Assembly: GCF_002770595.1 (NCBI RefSeq)
Contig: NZ_CP022986.1
Span: forward strand, 2,666,001 to 2,730,000
Reading direction: 5' to 3'
From: Chryseobacterium camelliae
Lineage (GTDB): Bacteria > Bacteroidota > Bacteroidia > Flavobacteriales > Weeksellaceae
DNA length: 64,000 nt
The notes under the pieces are model-generated. The model was not told the origin of the DNA. It did not search any database and saw nothing but the letters and a program-made list of their open reading frames with translations. How positions within the stretch are numbered: the stretch's first letter is position 1; every line of letters begins with the position of its first letter. The position numbers were made by a program, and so were the translations under genes. This document shows, in pieces, positions 17,682 to 25,678 of the stretch.

Positions 17682-19298
17682 TCAAAGCCCCAATTCTTTA
17701 ACCGAAATTTCCCGCATTTCCACTTTCCGGATTTTCCCAGAGATGGTCATCGGGAATTCATCTACAAATTTCCAGTATTTCGGTACCTTGTAATGCGCAA
17801 TCCGTTCTCTGCAGAAACCCGTCAGTTCTTCTTCTGTAATGGTATACCCTTCACGCACTTTAATCCAGGCCATAACCTCTTCGCCGAATTTTTCACTCGG
17901 AACCCCGATCACCTGGGCATCCAGTATATTGGGATACTGATACAGGAAGTCTTCGATTTCCTTGGGCGAAATATTCTCTCCGCCGCGGATGATGAGGTCT
18001 TTAATCCTTCCGGAAATATTAATGTAGCCTTCCTCATCCATCATGGCCAGATCACCGGTATGCATCCATCGCTGTTCATCCAGGACCTGACGGGTCGCAT
18101 CAGGATTATTCCAGTATTTCAGCATAACGGAATATCCGCGGGTACATAATTCGCCGTGTTCTCCCCGCTTAACTACGGCTCCGGTTTCAGGATTGATGAT
18201 TTTAATTTCAATATGGTCCTGAACGGTTCCTACAGAATTCACCTGTTTATCGAAGGGTGTCCCGATCCTGGTCTGGGTAGATACGGGCGAGGTTTCAGTC
18301 ATTCCGTAGCAGATCGTAACTTCCTTCATATTCATCAGGCTTCCTACCTTTTTCATGATCTCAGGCGGACAGACCGAACCGGCCATAACTCCCGTCCTTA
18401 AAGACTGCATGTTAAAATCCTGTGACAGCATTTCATTCAGCATAGTGATAAACATGGTCGGAACACCATACAGGGAAGTACATTTTTCCTTTTCCACCAC
18501 CTGTAATGTTTTTACGGGATCGAAACTGTCGTTCGGAATTACCATAGTGGCACCGTGGGAAGTACAGGCCAGGTTTCCGATCACCATTCCGAAACAGTGG
18601 AAAAAAGGAACGGGAATACATACCCTGTCGTGTTCGGAATAATGAAGCCGGATGCCGATGAAGTATCCGTTATTGAGAATATTGTGGTGTGAAAGGGTTA
18701 CGCCTTTAGGGAAACCGGTAGTCCCGGAAGTATACTGGATATTTACCGGGTCATCAAACTGAACCGTGTCCTCCCAGTCTTGCAGCTGTTCATCAGAAAC
18801 AAAGTCTGCACCATTCAGGAAACGGTCCCAGCTTTCGTCCCAGAAGATTTCATTCTTAAGAACAGTGGCAAATTCCCGTGCATCCTCTATCATTTTTTTA
18901 TAGTTGCTGGACTTGAATTCAAGCGCAGAAAACAGATGGGAAATTTCAGACTGGTTCAGCACAAAGATCAGCTCGCTGGTCCTGTAGGCAGGATTGATGT
19001 TAACCAGGATCACCCCGATATTTGCCGTTGCATATTGCAGCAGCACCCATTGATAGGTATTCGGGGACCAGACTCCTACCCTGTCTCCTGCTTGTACGCC
19101 TAAATGGATCAGCGCTTTGGAAACCTTTCTCACCTGCTGATAAAACTGGCTGTACGTGGCCCTGTAATCCTGGTGGCTGCATACCAAAGCTTCCTGATCA
19201 GGAAACCTTTCTGCCGTCCGCTTCAGGTTTTCGCCGATGGTCTCTCCTAAAAGTGGAATATCGGATGCTCCGTGTACGTAAGAAAGTGTATTGTTCAT
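17682..19298 (-). CDS. Acyl-CoA ligase (AMP-binding, ACSF2-like)
   Basis: A 538-residue adenylate-forming enzyme that activates a carboxylic acid with ATP and joins it to CoA. The AMP-binding loop is YTSGTTGFPKGVTLSHHN, the adenine-binding motif YGMTETSPVS, the hinge ISGRIKDLIIRGGENISP and the catalytic Lys is in ISGKIRKVEM near the C-terminus. The sequence looks closest to medium/long-chain fatty acyl-CoA synthetases of the ACSF2 kind, so the substrate is probably a fatty acid; this is inference. It is monocistronic, on the same strand as the ComM-like gene upstream with a 129-base gap. Confidence 0.9.
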   Translation of the reverse strand: MNNTLSYVHGASDIPLLGETIGENLKRTAERFPDQEALVCSHQDYRATYSQFYQQVRKVSKALIHLGVQAGDRVGVWSPNTYQWVLLQYATANIGVILVNINPAYRTSELIFVLNQSEISHLFSALEFKSSNYKKMIEDAREFATVLKNEIFWDESWDRFLNGADFVSDEQLQDWEDTVQFDDPVNIQYTSGTTGFPKGVTLSHHNILNNGYFIGIRLHYSEHDRVCIPVPFFHCFGMVIGNLACTSHGATMVIPNDSFDPVKTLQVVEKEKCTSLYGVPTMFITMLNEMLSQDFNMQSLRTGVMAGSVCPPEIMKKVGSLMNMKEVTICYGMTETSPVSTQTRIGTPFDKQVNSVGTVQDHIEIKIINPETGAVVKRGEHGELCTRGYSVMLKYWNNPDATRQVLDEQRWMHTGDLAMMDEEGYINISGRIKDLIIRGGENISPKEIEDFLYQYPNILDAQVIGVPSEKFGEEVMAWIKVREGYTITEEELTGFCRERIAHYKVPKYWKFVDEFPMTISGKIRKVEMREISVKELGL

Positions 19299-19427
19299 CT
19301 TGATTTTTTTAAATTAAACCCGCTTTTCAGATGAAAGCAGATATAAAATTATGGATATTTTCAGAGACTAAGGCCTGATTTCATCGGATTAAGTTCTTTT
19401 TCTGGTTACTACTTAAAAATCACGTTA

Positions 19428-20960
19428 TCATACATTCCAAAAATCCCTGTCCAGGCTCCTGTATTGTATGGCTTCAGAAATATGGTAGGATAAAATACGG
19501 TCAGAGGCTTCCAGGTCGGCAATGGTCCGGGCTACTTTGAGGATCCTGTCATAAGCCCTTGCCGATAGGTTCAGCTTTTCCATTGCTGTTTTGATCAGGC
19601 TGAAAGAAGTTTCATCCAGCTCGCAGAAGCGCTCGATTTCTTTAGGGCCCATCTGGGCATTATAGCTGATCTTTAAATCCTTATACCGTTCATGCTGTAT
19701 TCCGCGGGCCTGAAGGACACGCTGCCGGATATTTTCACTGTTCTCGCCTTTCCTCCGTTCAGCCAGCTGTTCAAACTCTACTTTCTGCACCTCGACATGG
19801 ATGTCAATACGGTCGAGCAACGGACCGGAAAGCTTATTCATATAGCGCTGCATCTCATAAGTAGACGAGGTATTGTTGGGATCATCAGGGAAATACCCGC
19901 TCGGGCTTGGATTCATAGAAGCCACCAGCATAAAGCTGGCCGGATAATTTACCGTAAATTTCGCCCTTGAAATCGTGACTTCGCGGTCTTCCAGCGGCTG
20001 CCTCATGACTTCCAGCACCGTTCGTTTAAACTCCGGCATTTCATCCAGGAAAAGGACTCCGTTATGTGCCAGTGAAATTTCTCCCGGCTGCGGATAGCCG
20101 CCACCGCCCACGAGGGCCACATCTGAAATGGTATGGTGCGGGGCACGGAACGGGCGGATGGTCATCAGTGAAGTCTCAGTCCCCATCTTTCCGGCTACCG
20201 AATGGATCTTTGTCGTTTCCAGGGCCTCCTTAAGCGTCAACGGCGGTAAAATACTGGGCAGCCTTTTGGCTAACATGGTTTTCCCGCTTCCGGGAGGGCC
20301 GATCAGGATGATGTTATGCCCTCCGGCCGCGGCTACTTCCATCGCTCTTTTAGCGGTTTCCTGACCTTTTACTTCTGAAAAGTCAAACGGAAAGCTGTTT
20401 ATTTTTTCCTGGAATTCCTTGCGGGTATCAAGCACGGTCTGCTCTATCGGTTTGCCTTCGTTAAAGAAGTCGATCACCTCTTTGATATTTTCTGCTCCCA
20501 GAACTTCTATGTCACTGACGATTGCTGCTTCCCGGGTATTCTGTTTTGGAAGGATGATCCCTTTAAAGCCTTCTTCCTTTGCCTGAATGGCAATCGGCAA
20601 CACTCCTTTGATGGGCTGGAGTGTCCCGTCCAGTGAAAGCTCGCCCATAATGATGTATTCCTGAACACGGTCTGCAAGGATCTGATCGGATGCCGCAAGA
20701 ATGCCCACGGCAATACTGAGGTCATAAGCGGAACCTTCCTTCCTGAGATCGGCAGGAGCCATATTGATCGTGATTTTTTTACCCGGGATTTTATACCCCA
20801 CATTTTTGAGGGCGGCAGAAATGCGGTAGCTGCTTTCTTTGATGGCATTATCAGGGAGCCCGACAAGATGGTATCCTACTCCTGTATCCACATTAACTTC
20901 TATGGTAATGGTCTGCGCAGCGACGCCATGAATGGCACTTCCGTAAATTTTGATCAGCAT
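19428..20960 (-). CDS. comM: YifB/ComM-type Mg-chelatase-like AAA+ ATPase
   Basis: A 510-residue AAA+ protein. The N-terminal Lon-S5-like domain (1-170) is followed by the Mg-chelatase AAA+ core with Walker A GPPGSGKT, Walker B VLFLDEMPEF and the sensor region MNPSPSGYF. The C-terminal domain holds SARAYDRILKVARTIADL. ComM/YifB is a hexameric helicase that promotes branch migration during natural transformation. It complements dprA at 3.6 kb, though the two are unlinked. Length is normal. The gene symbol follows the characterised family member. Confidence 0.9.
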   Translation of the reverse strand: MLIKIYGSAIHGVAAQTITIEVNVDTGVGYHLVGLPDNAIKESSYRISAALKNVGYKIPGKKITINMAPADLRKEGSAYDLSIAVGILAASDQILADRVQEYIIMGELSLDGTLQPIKGVLPIAIQAKEEGFKGIILPKQNTREAAIVSDIEVLGAENIKEVIDFFNEGKPIEQTVLDTRKEFQEKINSFPFDFSEVKGQETAKRAMEVAAAGGHNIILIGPPGSGKTMLAKRLPSILPPLTLKEALETTKIHSVAGKMGTETSLMTIRPFRAPHHTISDVALVGGGGYPQPGEISLAHNGVLFLDEMPEFKRTVLEVMRQPLEDREVTISRAKFTVNYPASFMLVASMNPSPSGYFPDDPNNTSSTYEMQRYMNKLSGPLLDRIDIHVEVQKVEFEQLAERRKGENSENIRQRVLQARGIQHERYKDLKISYNAQMGPKEIERFCELDETSFSLIKTAMEKLNLSARAYDRILKVARTIADLEASDRILSYHISEAIQYRSLDRDFWNV

Positions 20961-21055
20961 ACAATGTGTTTTATGGTAAATGTAATAAGAAAACCAATGA
21001 TATCAAAGTGATCCCTACCTATTCTTATCATATCGCTTCTAAAATCTTATAGAAT

Positions 21056-21091
21056 CATAAAAGCCGCCTCGCAAGCGAGACGGCTTTTATG
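21056..21091 (-). terminator. 17-bp hairpin terminator after the small hypothetical gene
   Basis: Arms 21056-21072 and 21075-21091 pair over 17 positions with one mismatch. In minus-strand RNA that position is a U-G wobble, so the structure favours termination of the 21139-21360 gene. Confidence 0.8.
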
Positions 21092-21138
21092 ACGTGTAAC
21101 CGATATATTGTATTAAACAGCTAATCCTGGAATGTTAA

Positions 21139-21360
21139 TCAATTGGCATAAACCGATCTGTTCTGAAAGACATTCATCCCTGCCACTTTATTTTTATCGG
21201 TATTGTAAATAATTTCCACTGAAAAGCAGGAGACCTCATACAGGGCATACTTTAAATTGTTGATGGTTTTTTCATTCATCATGCGTCCCTGATTGATCAC
21301 AAAGTTGTATTTGGATTGCTGATCCGGTAAGTTCTGAAAGTCGTAGTAAGAAATGTTCAT
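21139..21360 (-). CDS. Small hypothetical protein
   Basis: A 73-residue protein with no signal peptide or membrane segment, starting MNISYYDFQNLPDQQSKYNF. It has a mixed alpha/beta pattern and one Cys. I do not recognise a named family; small proteins with the same SYYDFQNLPD opening occur in flavobacteria as far as I recall. It is supported as a gene by its own downstream hairpin and by the absence of any competing frame. The 400-base A/T-rich gap before it would hold its promoter. Confidence 0.65.
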   Translation of the reverse strand: MNISYYDFQNLPDQQSKYNFVINQGRMMNEKTINNLKYALYEVSCFSVEIIYNTDKNKVAGMNVFQNRSVYAN

Positions 21361-21666
21361 AGCTGTTGATTTACTTGTTATATACTATTGCTATGCAATT
21401 TTTTAACCAATTTTACCAATATTTATCATTTTTTAATAAAATTTTAAATATTGACTTTGCTTATCATAATGCTTAAGCTACCAATGCCTTATTAACTCTG
21501 GATTAAAGTAGCATCATGCAATTGCAACAGAATGTATAATTTTTTTTAATAGTTTATTATAAGAGTTGTCTTTTACATTTTCATCTGATTTCTTTGATGC
21601 AAAGATGAAACCGGCCAACGACAAAAGTTGACGTGTTATTCATTATTTTAAAATTTAACAAAAAGC

Positions 21667-21687
21667 ATCATAAAAGTATTTTATGAT
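21667..21687. repeat. 9-bp perfect hairpin (atcataaaa arm)
   Basis: Arms 21667-21675 and 21679-21687 with loop gta. The arm shares the CATAAAA core with the hairpins at 1604 and 21056. It may be a regulatory or terminating structure; its role is unclear. Confidence 0.5.
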
Positions 21688-21718
21688 CTGCCTTAGTAAA
21701 TTTTGCCCTCAATCATTC

Positions 21719-21747
21719 TTGGCATTCAGGCATTTTTAATACATTTG
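21719..21747 (+). promoter_or_regulatory. Promoter of the 21.7-23.7 kb operon (TTG-N18-TACATTTG)
   Basis: TTG at 21719-21721 and TACATTTG at 21740-21747 with an 18-base spacer. The -7 ends 13 bases before the ATG at 21761. Confidence 0.7.
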
Positions 21748-21760
21748 TTAAAACGGTACA

Positions 21761-22261
21761 ATGAACTTTGAGCAGATCCATCTTCATCTCGATGCTTATA
21801 AAAAGCATCATCAGATTAAGGAGGCTGCGGAATACCTGATCCGCTCCTTTCAATTAGAGCATGAGAACTTTGCCGGGTTCGGGTTCAGGGAAGAGTTATC
21901 ACCCAATTCTTTACTGCTGACTGCGGAAGGCCAGCTGGGAAAACCTCAGAAGGTGATGATTCCCAGGAACCTGTTTAACTTCGATCTTAATCTCGTCCTT
22001 AATATGATCGCACATGAAATGCTTCATGTAAGGCAGAAAGCGCCCGGTAATGTGGTAGAGGATAAAAATGAACGGGAATTCCAGGCCTATTATGAAATGC
22101 TTTTTCACCGGGTTTTCCCCCTGATCCCTGAGGTCTCGGATTATCATAAGAAGTTTTTTGGCAATAAAGCGCTGGAATATTACAAAAGAATGGGCGAAGG
22201 CTCTGAACTTCAACAGAAGTATGCCGTACAGAAGGCTGAAATAGAACATTTAATATATTGA
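21761..22261 (+). CDS. Hypothetical protein with HExxH zinc-protease motif
   Basis: A 166-residue cytoplasmic protein of no family I can name. The centre reads MIAHEMLHVRQK (HEMLH, about residues 87-91), followed about 16 residues later by NEREFQAYYEMLFH. That is the arrangement of a gluzincin-like site: HExxH plus a downstream Glu in an ExxxxxxE/Y helix. The N-terminal 60 residues are helical with a conserved-looking EEL-PNSLLL strand. It could be a minimal metallopeptidase or a structural zinc protein. It heads a tight operon and its stop overlaps the next start (TGATG). Confidence 0.8.
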   Translation: MNFEQIHLHLDAYKKHHQIKEAAEYLIRSFQLEHENFAGFGFREELSPNSLLLTAEGQLGKPQKVMIPRNLFNFDLNLVLNMIAHEMLHVRQKAPGNVVEDKNEREFQAYYEMLFHRVFPLIPEVSDYHKKFFGNKALEYYKRMGEGSELQQKYAVQKAEIEHLIY

Positions 22262-22608
22262 TGATGATAAAACCTGAAATATCGTGGGAAGATTTTGAAA
22301 AGATCGACATCAGGACGGGAACTGTTCTGTCCGTTCAGGACTTTGAGAAGGCCCGAAATCCTTCCTATAAACTGGAAATTGATTTCGGGGCATTAGGCAT
22401 TAAGAAATCCTCTGCTCAGATCACCGCATTATACAGCAAGGAAGACCTGATCGGGAAACAAATCTTAGCTGTAGTTAATTTTCCTAAAAAACAGATTGCC
22501 AATTTTTTAAGTGAGTGCCTGGTCCTGGGCATCTATGGAGAAGATACCAAAGACGTTACCCTTCTTACTCCTTCATTACCTGTTAAGAATGGTCTGCGGG
22601 TAGGCTAA
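22261..22608 (+). CDS. CsaA-like tRNA-binding protein
   Basis: A 115-residue single OB-fold protein of the EMAP-II/CsaA tRNA-binding type. Diagnostic elements are DIRTGTVLSVQDFEKARNPS, YKLEIDFG, GKQILAVVNFPKKQI and the C-terminal SLPVKNGLRVG. Free-standing members bind tRNA and have been described as chaperone-like in Bacillus. The ATG at 22261 overlaps the previous TGA by one base; a TTG at 22258 in the same frame is an unlikely start. It is second in the operon, with translational coupling to the HExxH gene. Confidence 0.9.
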   Translation: MMIKPEISWEDFEKIDIRTGTVLSVQDFEKARNPSYKLEIDFGALGIKKSSAQITALYSKEDLIGKQILAVVNFPKKQIANFLSECLVLGIYGEDTKDVTLLTPSLPVKNGLRVG

Positions 22609-22628
22609 CCAGATATAACACCAAATAT

Positions 22629-23333
22629 ATGATACAGCACATTCCTTTAGATAAAGTTTTATTCCTTGATATTGAGACCGTTCCGGGAGCAGCGTTATGG
22701 GAAGACCTTACGGAGGCGGAACAGATGCTCTGGGACAAAAAGACAAGGTTCCAGCGTAAGGAGGACGTTGAAGCCGGTGATTTTTATGTGGAACGGGGCG
22801 GAATTATGGCAGAATTCGGAAAGATTATCTGCATTACGATCGGAATGCTTGAAAAAAACGATACCCTGAAAATCAAAAGTTTTTCAGGCCACGATGAAAA
22901 GAAAATGCTGCTTGAATTCGGCGAGATCTTCAACAGCCCCAGGCTCAGGGACGTTATACTATGTGCCCATAACGGTAAGGAATTCGATTTTCCCTGGATT
23001 GCCAGAAGGTTCCTGATCAATGGCCTGATGCCGCCGGTACCGTTTCAGATGTTCGGCAAAAAACCCTGGGAGATCCCGCATATTGATACGATGGAACTCT
23101 GGAAATTCGGAGATTATAAGACATTTGTTTCCCTGGAATTGCTGGCGCACGTCTTCGGAATCCCGACGCCAAAAGATGACATCGACGGATCAATGGTTTC
23201 ATCAATTTACTACATAGAGAAAGACTTGCAGCGAATAGTGGACTATTGTGAAAAAGATGTCTTAACTTTGGCCAACGTTTTCCGGCGCATGCGCCAGGAA
23301 GATTTATTGAAAAGGTACATCAATTTAGACTAA
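22629..23333 (+). CDS. 3'-5' exonuclease, DNA polymerase B-like (DnaQ fold)
   Basis: A 234-residue stand-alone exonuclease. The three exonuclease motifs are in order: LFLDIETVPG (Exo I, Asp and Glu), CAHNGKEFDFPWIARRF (Exo II) and IVDYCEKDVLTLANVF (Exo III, YxxxD). This corresponds to the predicted 3'-5' exonucleases related to the polB proofreading domain, without any polymerase domain. It should degrade DNA or RNA from the 3' end with two metal ions; the natural substrate is not known. It begins 20 bases after csaA and ends one base before the DUF59 gene. Confidence 0.88.
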   Translation: MIQHIPLDKVLFLDIETVPGAALWEDLTEAEQMLWDKKTRFQRKEDVEAGDFYVERGGIMAEFGKIICITIGMLEKNDTLKIKSFSGHDEKKMLLEFGEIFNSPRLRDVILCAHNGKEFDFPWIARRFLINGLMPPVPFQMFGKKPWEIPHIDTMELWKFGDYKTFVSLELLAHVFGIPTPKDDIDGSMVSSIYYIEKDLQRIVDYCEKDVLTLANVFRRMRQEDLLKRYINLD

Positions 23334-23334
23334 A

Positions 23335-23661
23335 ATGAAATTTACAGACGATCAGATTGCTGATATTGGTGAAAACATCATCAGAGTGCTTAAAACCGTA
23401 TATGACCCCGAAATTCCGGTAGACATCTATGAACTGGGACTCGTTTATGACGTACAGATTTCCGATGACGGCGATGTTAAAATCATCATGACCCTTACCA
23501 CGCCTAACTGTCCGGTAGCAGAGACCCTGCCTCAGGAAGTGAAAGATAAGGTGGCAGAAGTGGAAGATGTGAACAGCGTGGACCTCGAGCTTACGTTTGA
23601 ACCCAGCTGGAATAAAGACATGATGAGTGAGGAAGCAAAATTTGAACTTGGAATGCTTTAA
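23335..23661 (+). CDS. DUF59/MIP18 family Fe-S assembly protein (SufT-like)
   Basis: A 108-residue protein that is entirely one DUF59 domain: VYDPEIPVDIYELGLVYDV, MTLTTPNCPVAETLP with the conserved Cys, and ELTFEPSWNKDMMSEEAK. DUF59 proteins (SufT, MIP18 relatives) act as accessory factors for Fe-S cluster maturation or delivery. In many flavobacteria this gene sits near suf genes; here it lies 22 kb from sufCD in an operon with nucleic-acid enzymes, starting one base after the exonuclease stop. It has a strong terminator after it, so it ends the operon. Confidence 0.88.
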   Translation: MKFTDDQIADIGENIIRVLKTVYDPEIPVDIYELGLVYDVQISDDGDVKIIMTLTTPNCPVAETLPQEVKDKVAEVEDVNSVDLELTFEPSWNKDMMSEEAKFELGML

Positions 23662-23683
23662 CAGATAAAATGCAAAATAAAAT

Positions 23684-23707
23684 AAGGCTGCCAGAACTGG
23701 CAGCCTT
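23684..23707 (+). terminator. Terminator of the 21.7-23.7 kb operon
   Basis: An 11-bp perfect stem (23684-23694 with 23697-23707) and 2-base loop. It lies between convergent genes and has short A and T flanks, so it may serve both. Confidence 0.88.
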
Positions 23708-23723
23708 TACTGTATCCGGTATT

Positions 23724-24560
23724 TTAAACCTCTTTTGCAATCTCTTTTCCTTCCCTCCTGCTCCACTCACTCCAGGAGCCTACATAGAGCGAAGGCGTAT
23801 TAAATCCTGCGTGCTCCAAAGCTAAAATAGTGTGGCAGGCGGTGACTCCTGAACCACAATGAATGATCAGGTGTTCCGGTTTTCCCTGTAAAAGATCCCT
23901 GTATTTTTCTCTCAGCACCTCCGGCTTCAGGAAATGCCCGTTTTCATCTAGGTTTTCAGAAAAAGGAATATTGATAGCGCCTGGAATGTGTCCGGCAATT
24001 AAATCAATAGGCTCAGATTCTCCTCTGTACCGGTAGGCATCCCGTACATCAACAACAATAGAAGAATGGTTTACTAATTCATTTTCAACAGTTTCCAGCG
24101 ATGATACAGGAAGAAGCCAACCTTCTTTTCTGATGACATCAGTTTTATCAAAAACTTCTTCACCTGATGAAAATTCCAATCCTTCTCTTTCAGCATGCTG
24201 AAATCCTCCATCCAGAACACGCACATGGTCAAACCCAAAAGCTTTAAGCATCCACCAGGCTCTCGCTGCTGCATTAGCCCCGCTCTTATCATCGTATACG
24301 ACGATGTGCGCCCCTTCATCGATCCCAAGGCGGGATAGGGTCTCAGCGAATTTTTCGATATCTGGAAGCGGATGCCTTCCTCCGAAGGCTGCATCCTTTC
24401 CTATCTGCGCCAGGTCCCGGTCCAGATCTATGAACCGTGCTCCTTTAATATGTTTGTCCAAATAATGCTCATAGCTGTCTTTCCCTGCTCTTGCATCAAG
24501 GATGATGAGGTTTTCGGACGGAATATTTTTCAGTTCGGAAGGTGAAATAACAGGATCCAT
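23724..24560 (-). CDS. 3-mercaptopyruvate/thiosulfate sulfurtransferase
   Basis: A 278-residue two-domain rhodanese. The N-terminal inactive domain (about 1-130) has LIILDAR and GRHPLPDIEKFAE. The C-terminal catalytic domain carries HCGSGVTACHTILALEHAG. The CGSGVT loop is the form found in mercaptopyruvate sulfurtransferases, whereas thiosulfate-type rhodaneses have CRKGVT-like loops. It therefore probably moves sulfur from 3-mercaptopyruvate to thiols or cyanide in the cytoplasm. It is monocistronic and convergent with the operon before it. Confidence 0.9.
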   Translation of the reverse strand: MDPVISPSELKNIPSENLIILDARAGKDSYEHYLDKHIKGARFIDLDRDLAQIGKDAAFGGRHPLPDIEKFAETLSRLGIDEGAHIVVYDDKSGANAAARAWWMLKAFGFDHVRVLDGGFQHAEREGLEFSSGEEVFDKTDVIRKEGWLLPVSSLETVENELVNHSSIVVDVRDAYRYRGESEPIDLIAGHIPGAINIPFSENLDENGHFLKPEVLREKYRDLLQGKPEHLIIHCGSGVTACHTILALEHAGFNTPSLYVGSWSEWSRREGKEIAKEV

Positions 24561-24643
24561 AGTGTCGAATTTTGTTTTAAAATAAACCAGTTTTCAATAC
24601 GTAACTCTTACCTGAAATTAATCGTAAGCGTTCAAGATATCCT

Positions 24644-25492
24644 TTAAAAATTAAAAATATCCTTAGCCTTGTTGTAAGAACTTTCAAAGTTCAGCAGGTT
24701 CAGTTTATGGTCCGCTTTTTCCACGCTCATAAAATTGATCACCTGTTCGGTAGGCATATTTCCTACCAGGTCATCTTTGGCCATCGGACAGCCGCCGATT
24801 CCTTTGATGGCACTATCAAACCTCCTGCATCCCTGGTCGTATGCCGCTTTTAATTTGGAATACGAATCTTCATACCGGTTATGGAAATGCCCTCCGAAGT
24901 TAATCTCCGGGTATTGGGCCGGGATTTTTTCAAACAGGAGCGTAATGGTCTGCGGTGTCGCAACTCCTGTAGTATCAGACAGCAAAATATCTTTGACTCC
25001 GATCTCTGAAAAACGCTGTGCCCAGAAATCCACATCTTCCCATTTCCACATTTCGCCGTACGGGTTTCCGAAGGCCATGGAAAAATAAATGTTCAGCTGC
25101 TTTCCTTCTGTTTTTACCAGCTCCAGCATCCTGATGATGTCATTGAAGGCTTCTTCCTGGCTTTTATTGGTATTCCGGTGCTGAAAGGTTTCGGATATGG
25201 AAAACGGGAACCCCAGGATATCCACCGAAGGATGTTTCAGTGCTTTTTCCGCTCCCCGGTAGTTTCCGATGATCGCGGAAATTTTAGTGTTGGATAATGA
25301 CTTGTCTATATTTTCAGCCACTTCGTGGGAATCGGCCATCTGGGGAATCGCTTTCGGGGAGACGAAGCTCAGGCAGTCCAGCACGTCAAAGCCTACTTCC
25401 ATTAAAGAATTAATGTAATCTATCTTTTGGTGTGTAGGAATAAATTTTCCCCAACCCTGCATGGCATCTCGCGGACATTCGGTAAGAAACAT
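24644..25492 (-). CDS. Hydroxymethylglutaryl-CoA lyase
   Basis: A 282-residue TIM-barrel lyase that splits HMG-CoA into acetyl-CoA and acetoacetate, the last step of leucine degradation. The N-terminus ECPRDAMQGW contains the catalytic Arg-Asp, LLSDTTGVATP is mid-barrel, GGHFHNRYEDS gives metal-binding histidines, and IGGCPMAKDDLVGNMPTE contains the active-site Cys loop. The start at 25492 (MFLTECPRD) is preferred because 34 further upstream residues are unlike the family and a -7 element lies only 18 bases upstream of this ATG. No other leucine catabolic genes are near. Confidence 0.93.
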   Translation of the reverse strand: MFLTECPRDAMQGWGKFIPTHQKIDYINSLMEVGFDVLDCLSFVSPKAIPQMADSHEVAENIDKSLSNTKISAIIGNYRGAEKALKHPSVDILGFPFSISETFQHRNTNKSQEEAFNDIIRMLELVKTEGKQLNIYFSMAFGNPYGEMWKWEDVDFWAQRFSEIGVKDILLSDTTGVATPQTITLLFEKIPAQYPEINFGGHFHNRYEDSYSKLKAAYDQGCRRFDSAIKGIGGCPMAKDDLVGNMPTEQVINFMSVEKADHKLNLLNFESSYNKAKDIFNF

Positions 25493-25510
25493 TTTTACTT
25501 TTGATTTTTT

Positions 25511-25518
25511 CAAATATA
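25511..25518 (-). promoter_or_regulatory. -7 element (TATATTTG) for HMG-CoA lyase
   Basis: The minus strand reads TATATTTG 18 bases before the ATG at 25492. It falls inside the longer open frame, supporting the shorter protein. Confidence 0.65.
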
Positions 25519-25651
25519 ATAAAACTAAACCACAACAGCCATGACAGAGCCAAGAATTACAAAATGCTGATTGAGAGCTTTTTAAAACAAACATTTCATT
25601 TCAGGCCCTGAGCTTGTGCTTCATATAATGCATTCTGAAAATCAAATTTGC

Positions 25652-25659
25652 TAACTTTG
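25652..25659 (+). promoter_or_regulatory. -7 element (TAACTTTG) for pepT
   Basis: Matches TAnnTTTG and ends 20 bases before the pepT ATG; no suitably spaced TTG is seen. Confidence 0.55.
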
Positions 25660-25678
25660 CTGAAATTTATACCATCAG

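Larger units (their letters stand above)
21361..21760. other. 400-base A/T-rich intergenic region between divergent genes
   Basis: No ORF above noise. It contains a small hairpin (21667-21687), the symmetrical element CTTTG-ATG-CAAAG near 21594-21606, and a good promoter for the plus-strand operon at its right end. The rest is low-complexity A/T and probably carries the promoter of the minus-strand hypothetical. Confidence 0.6.
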
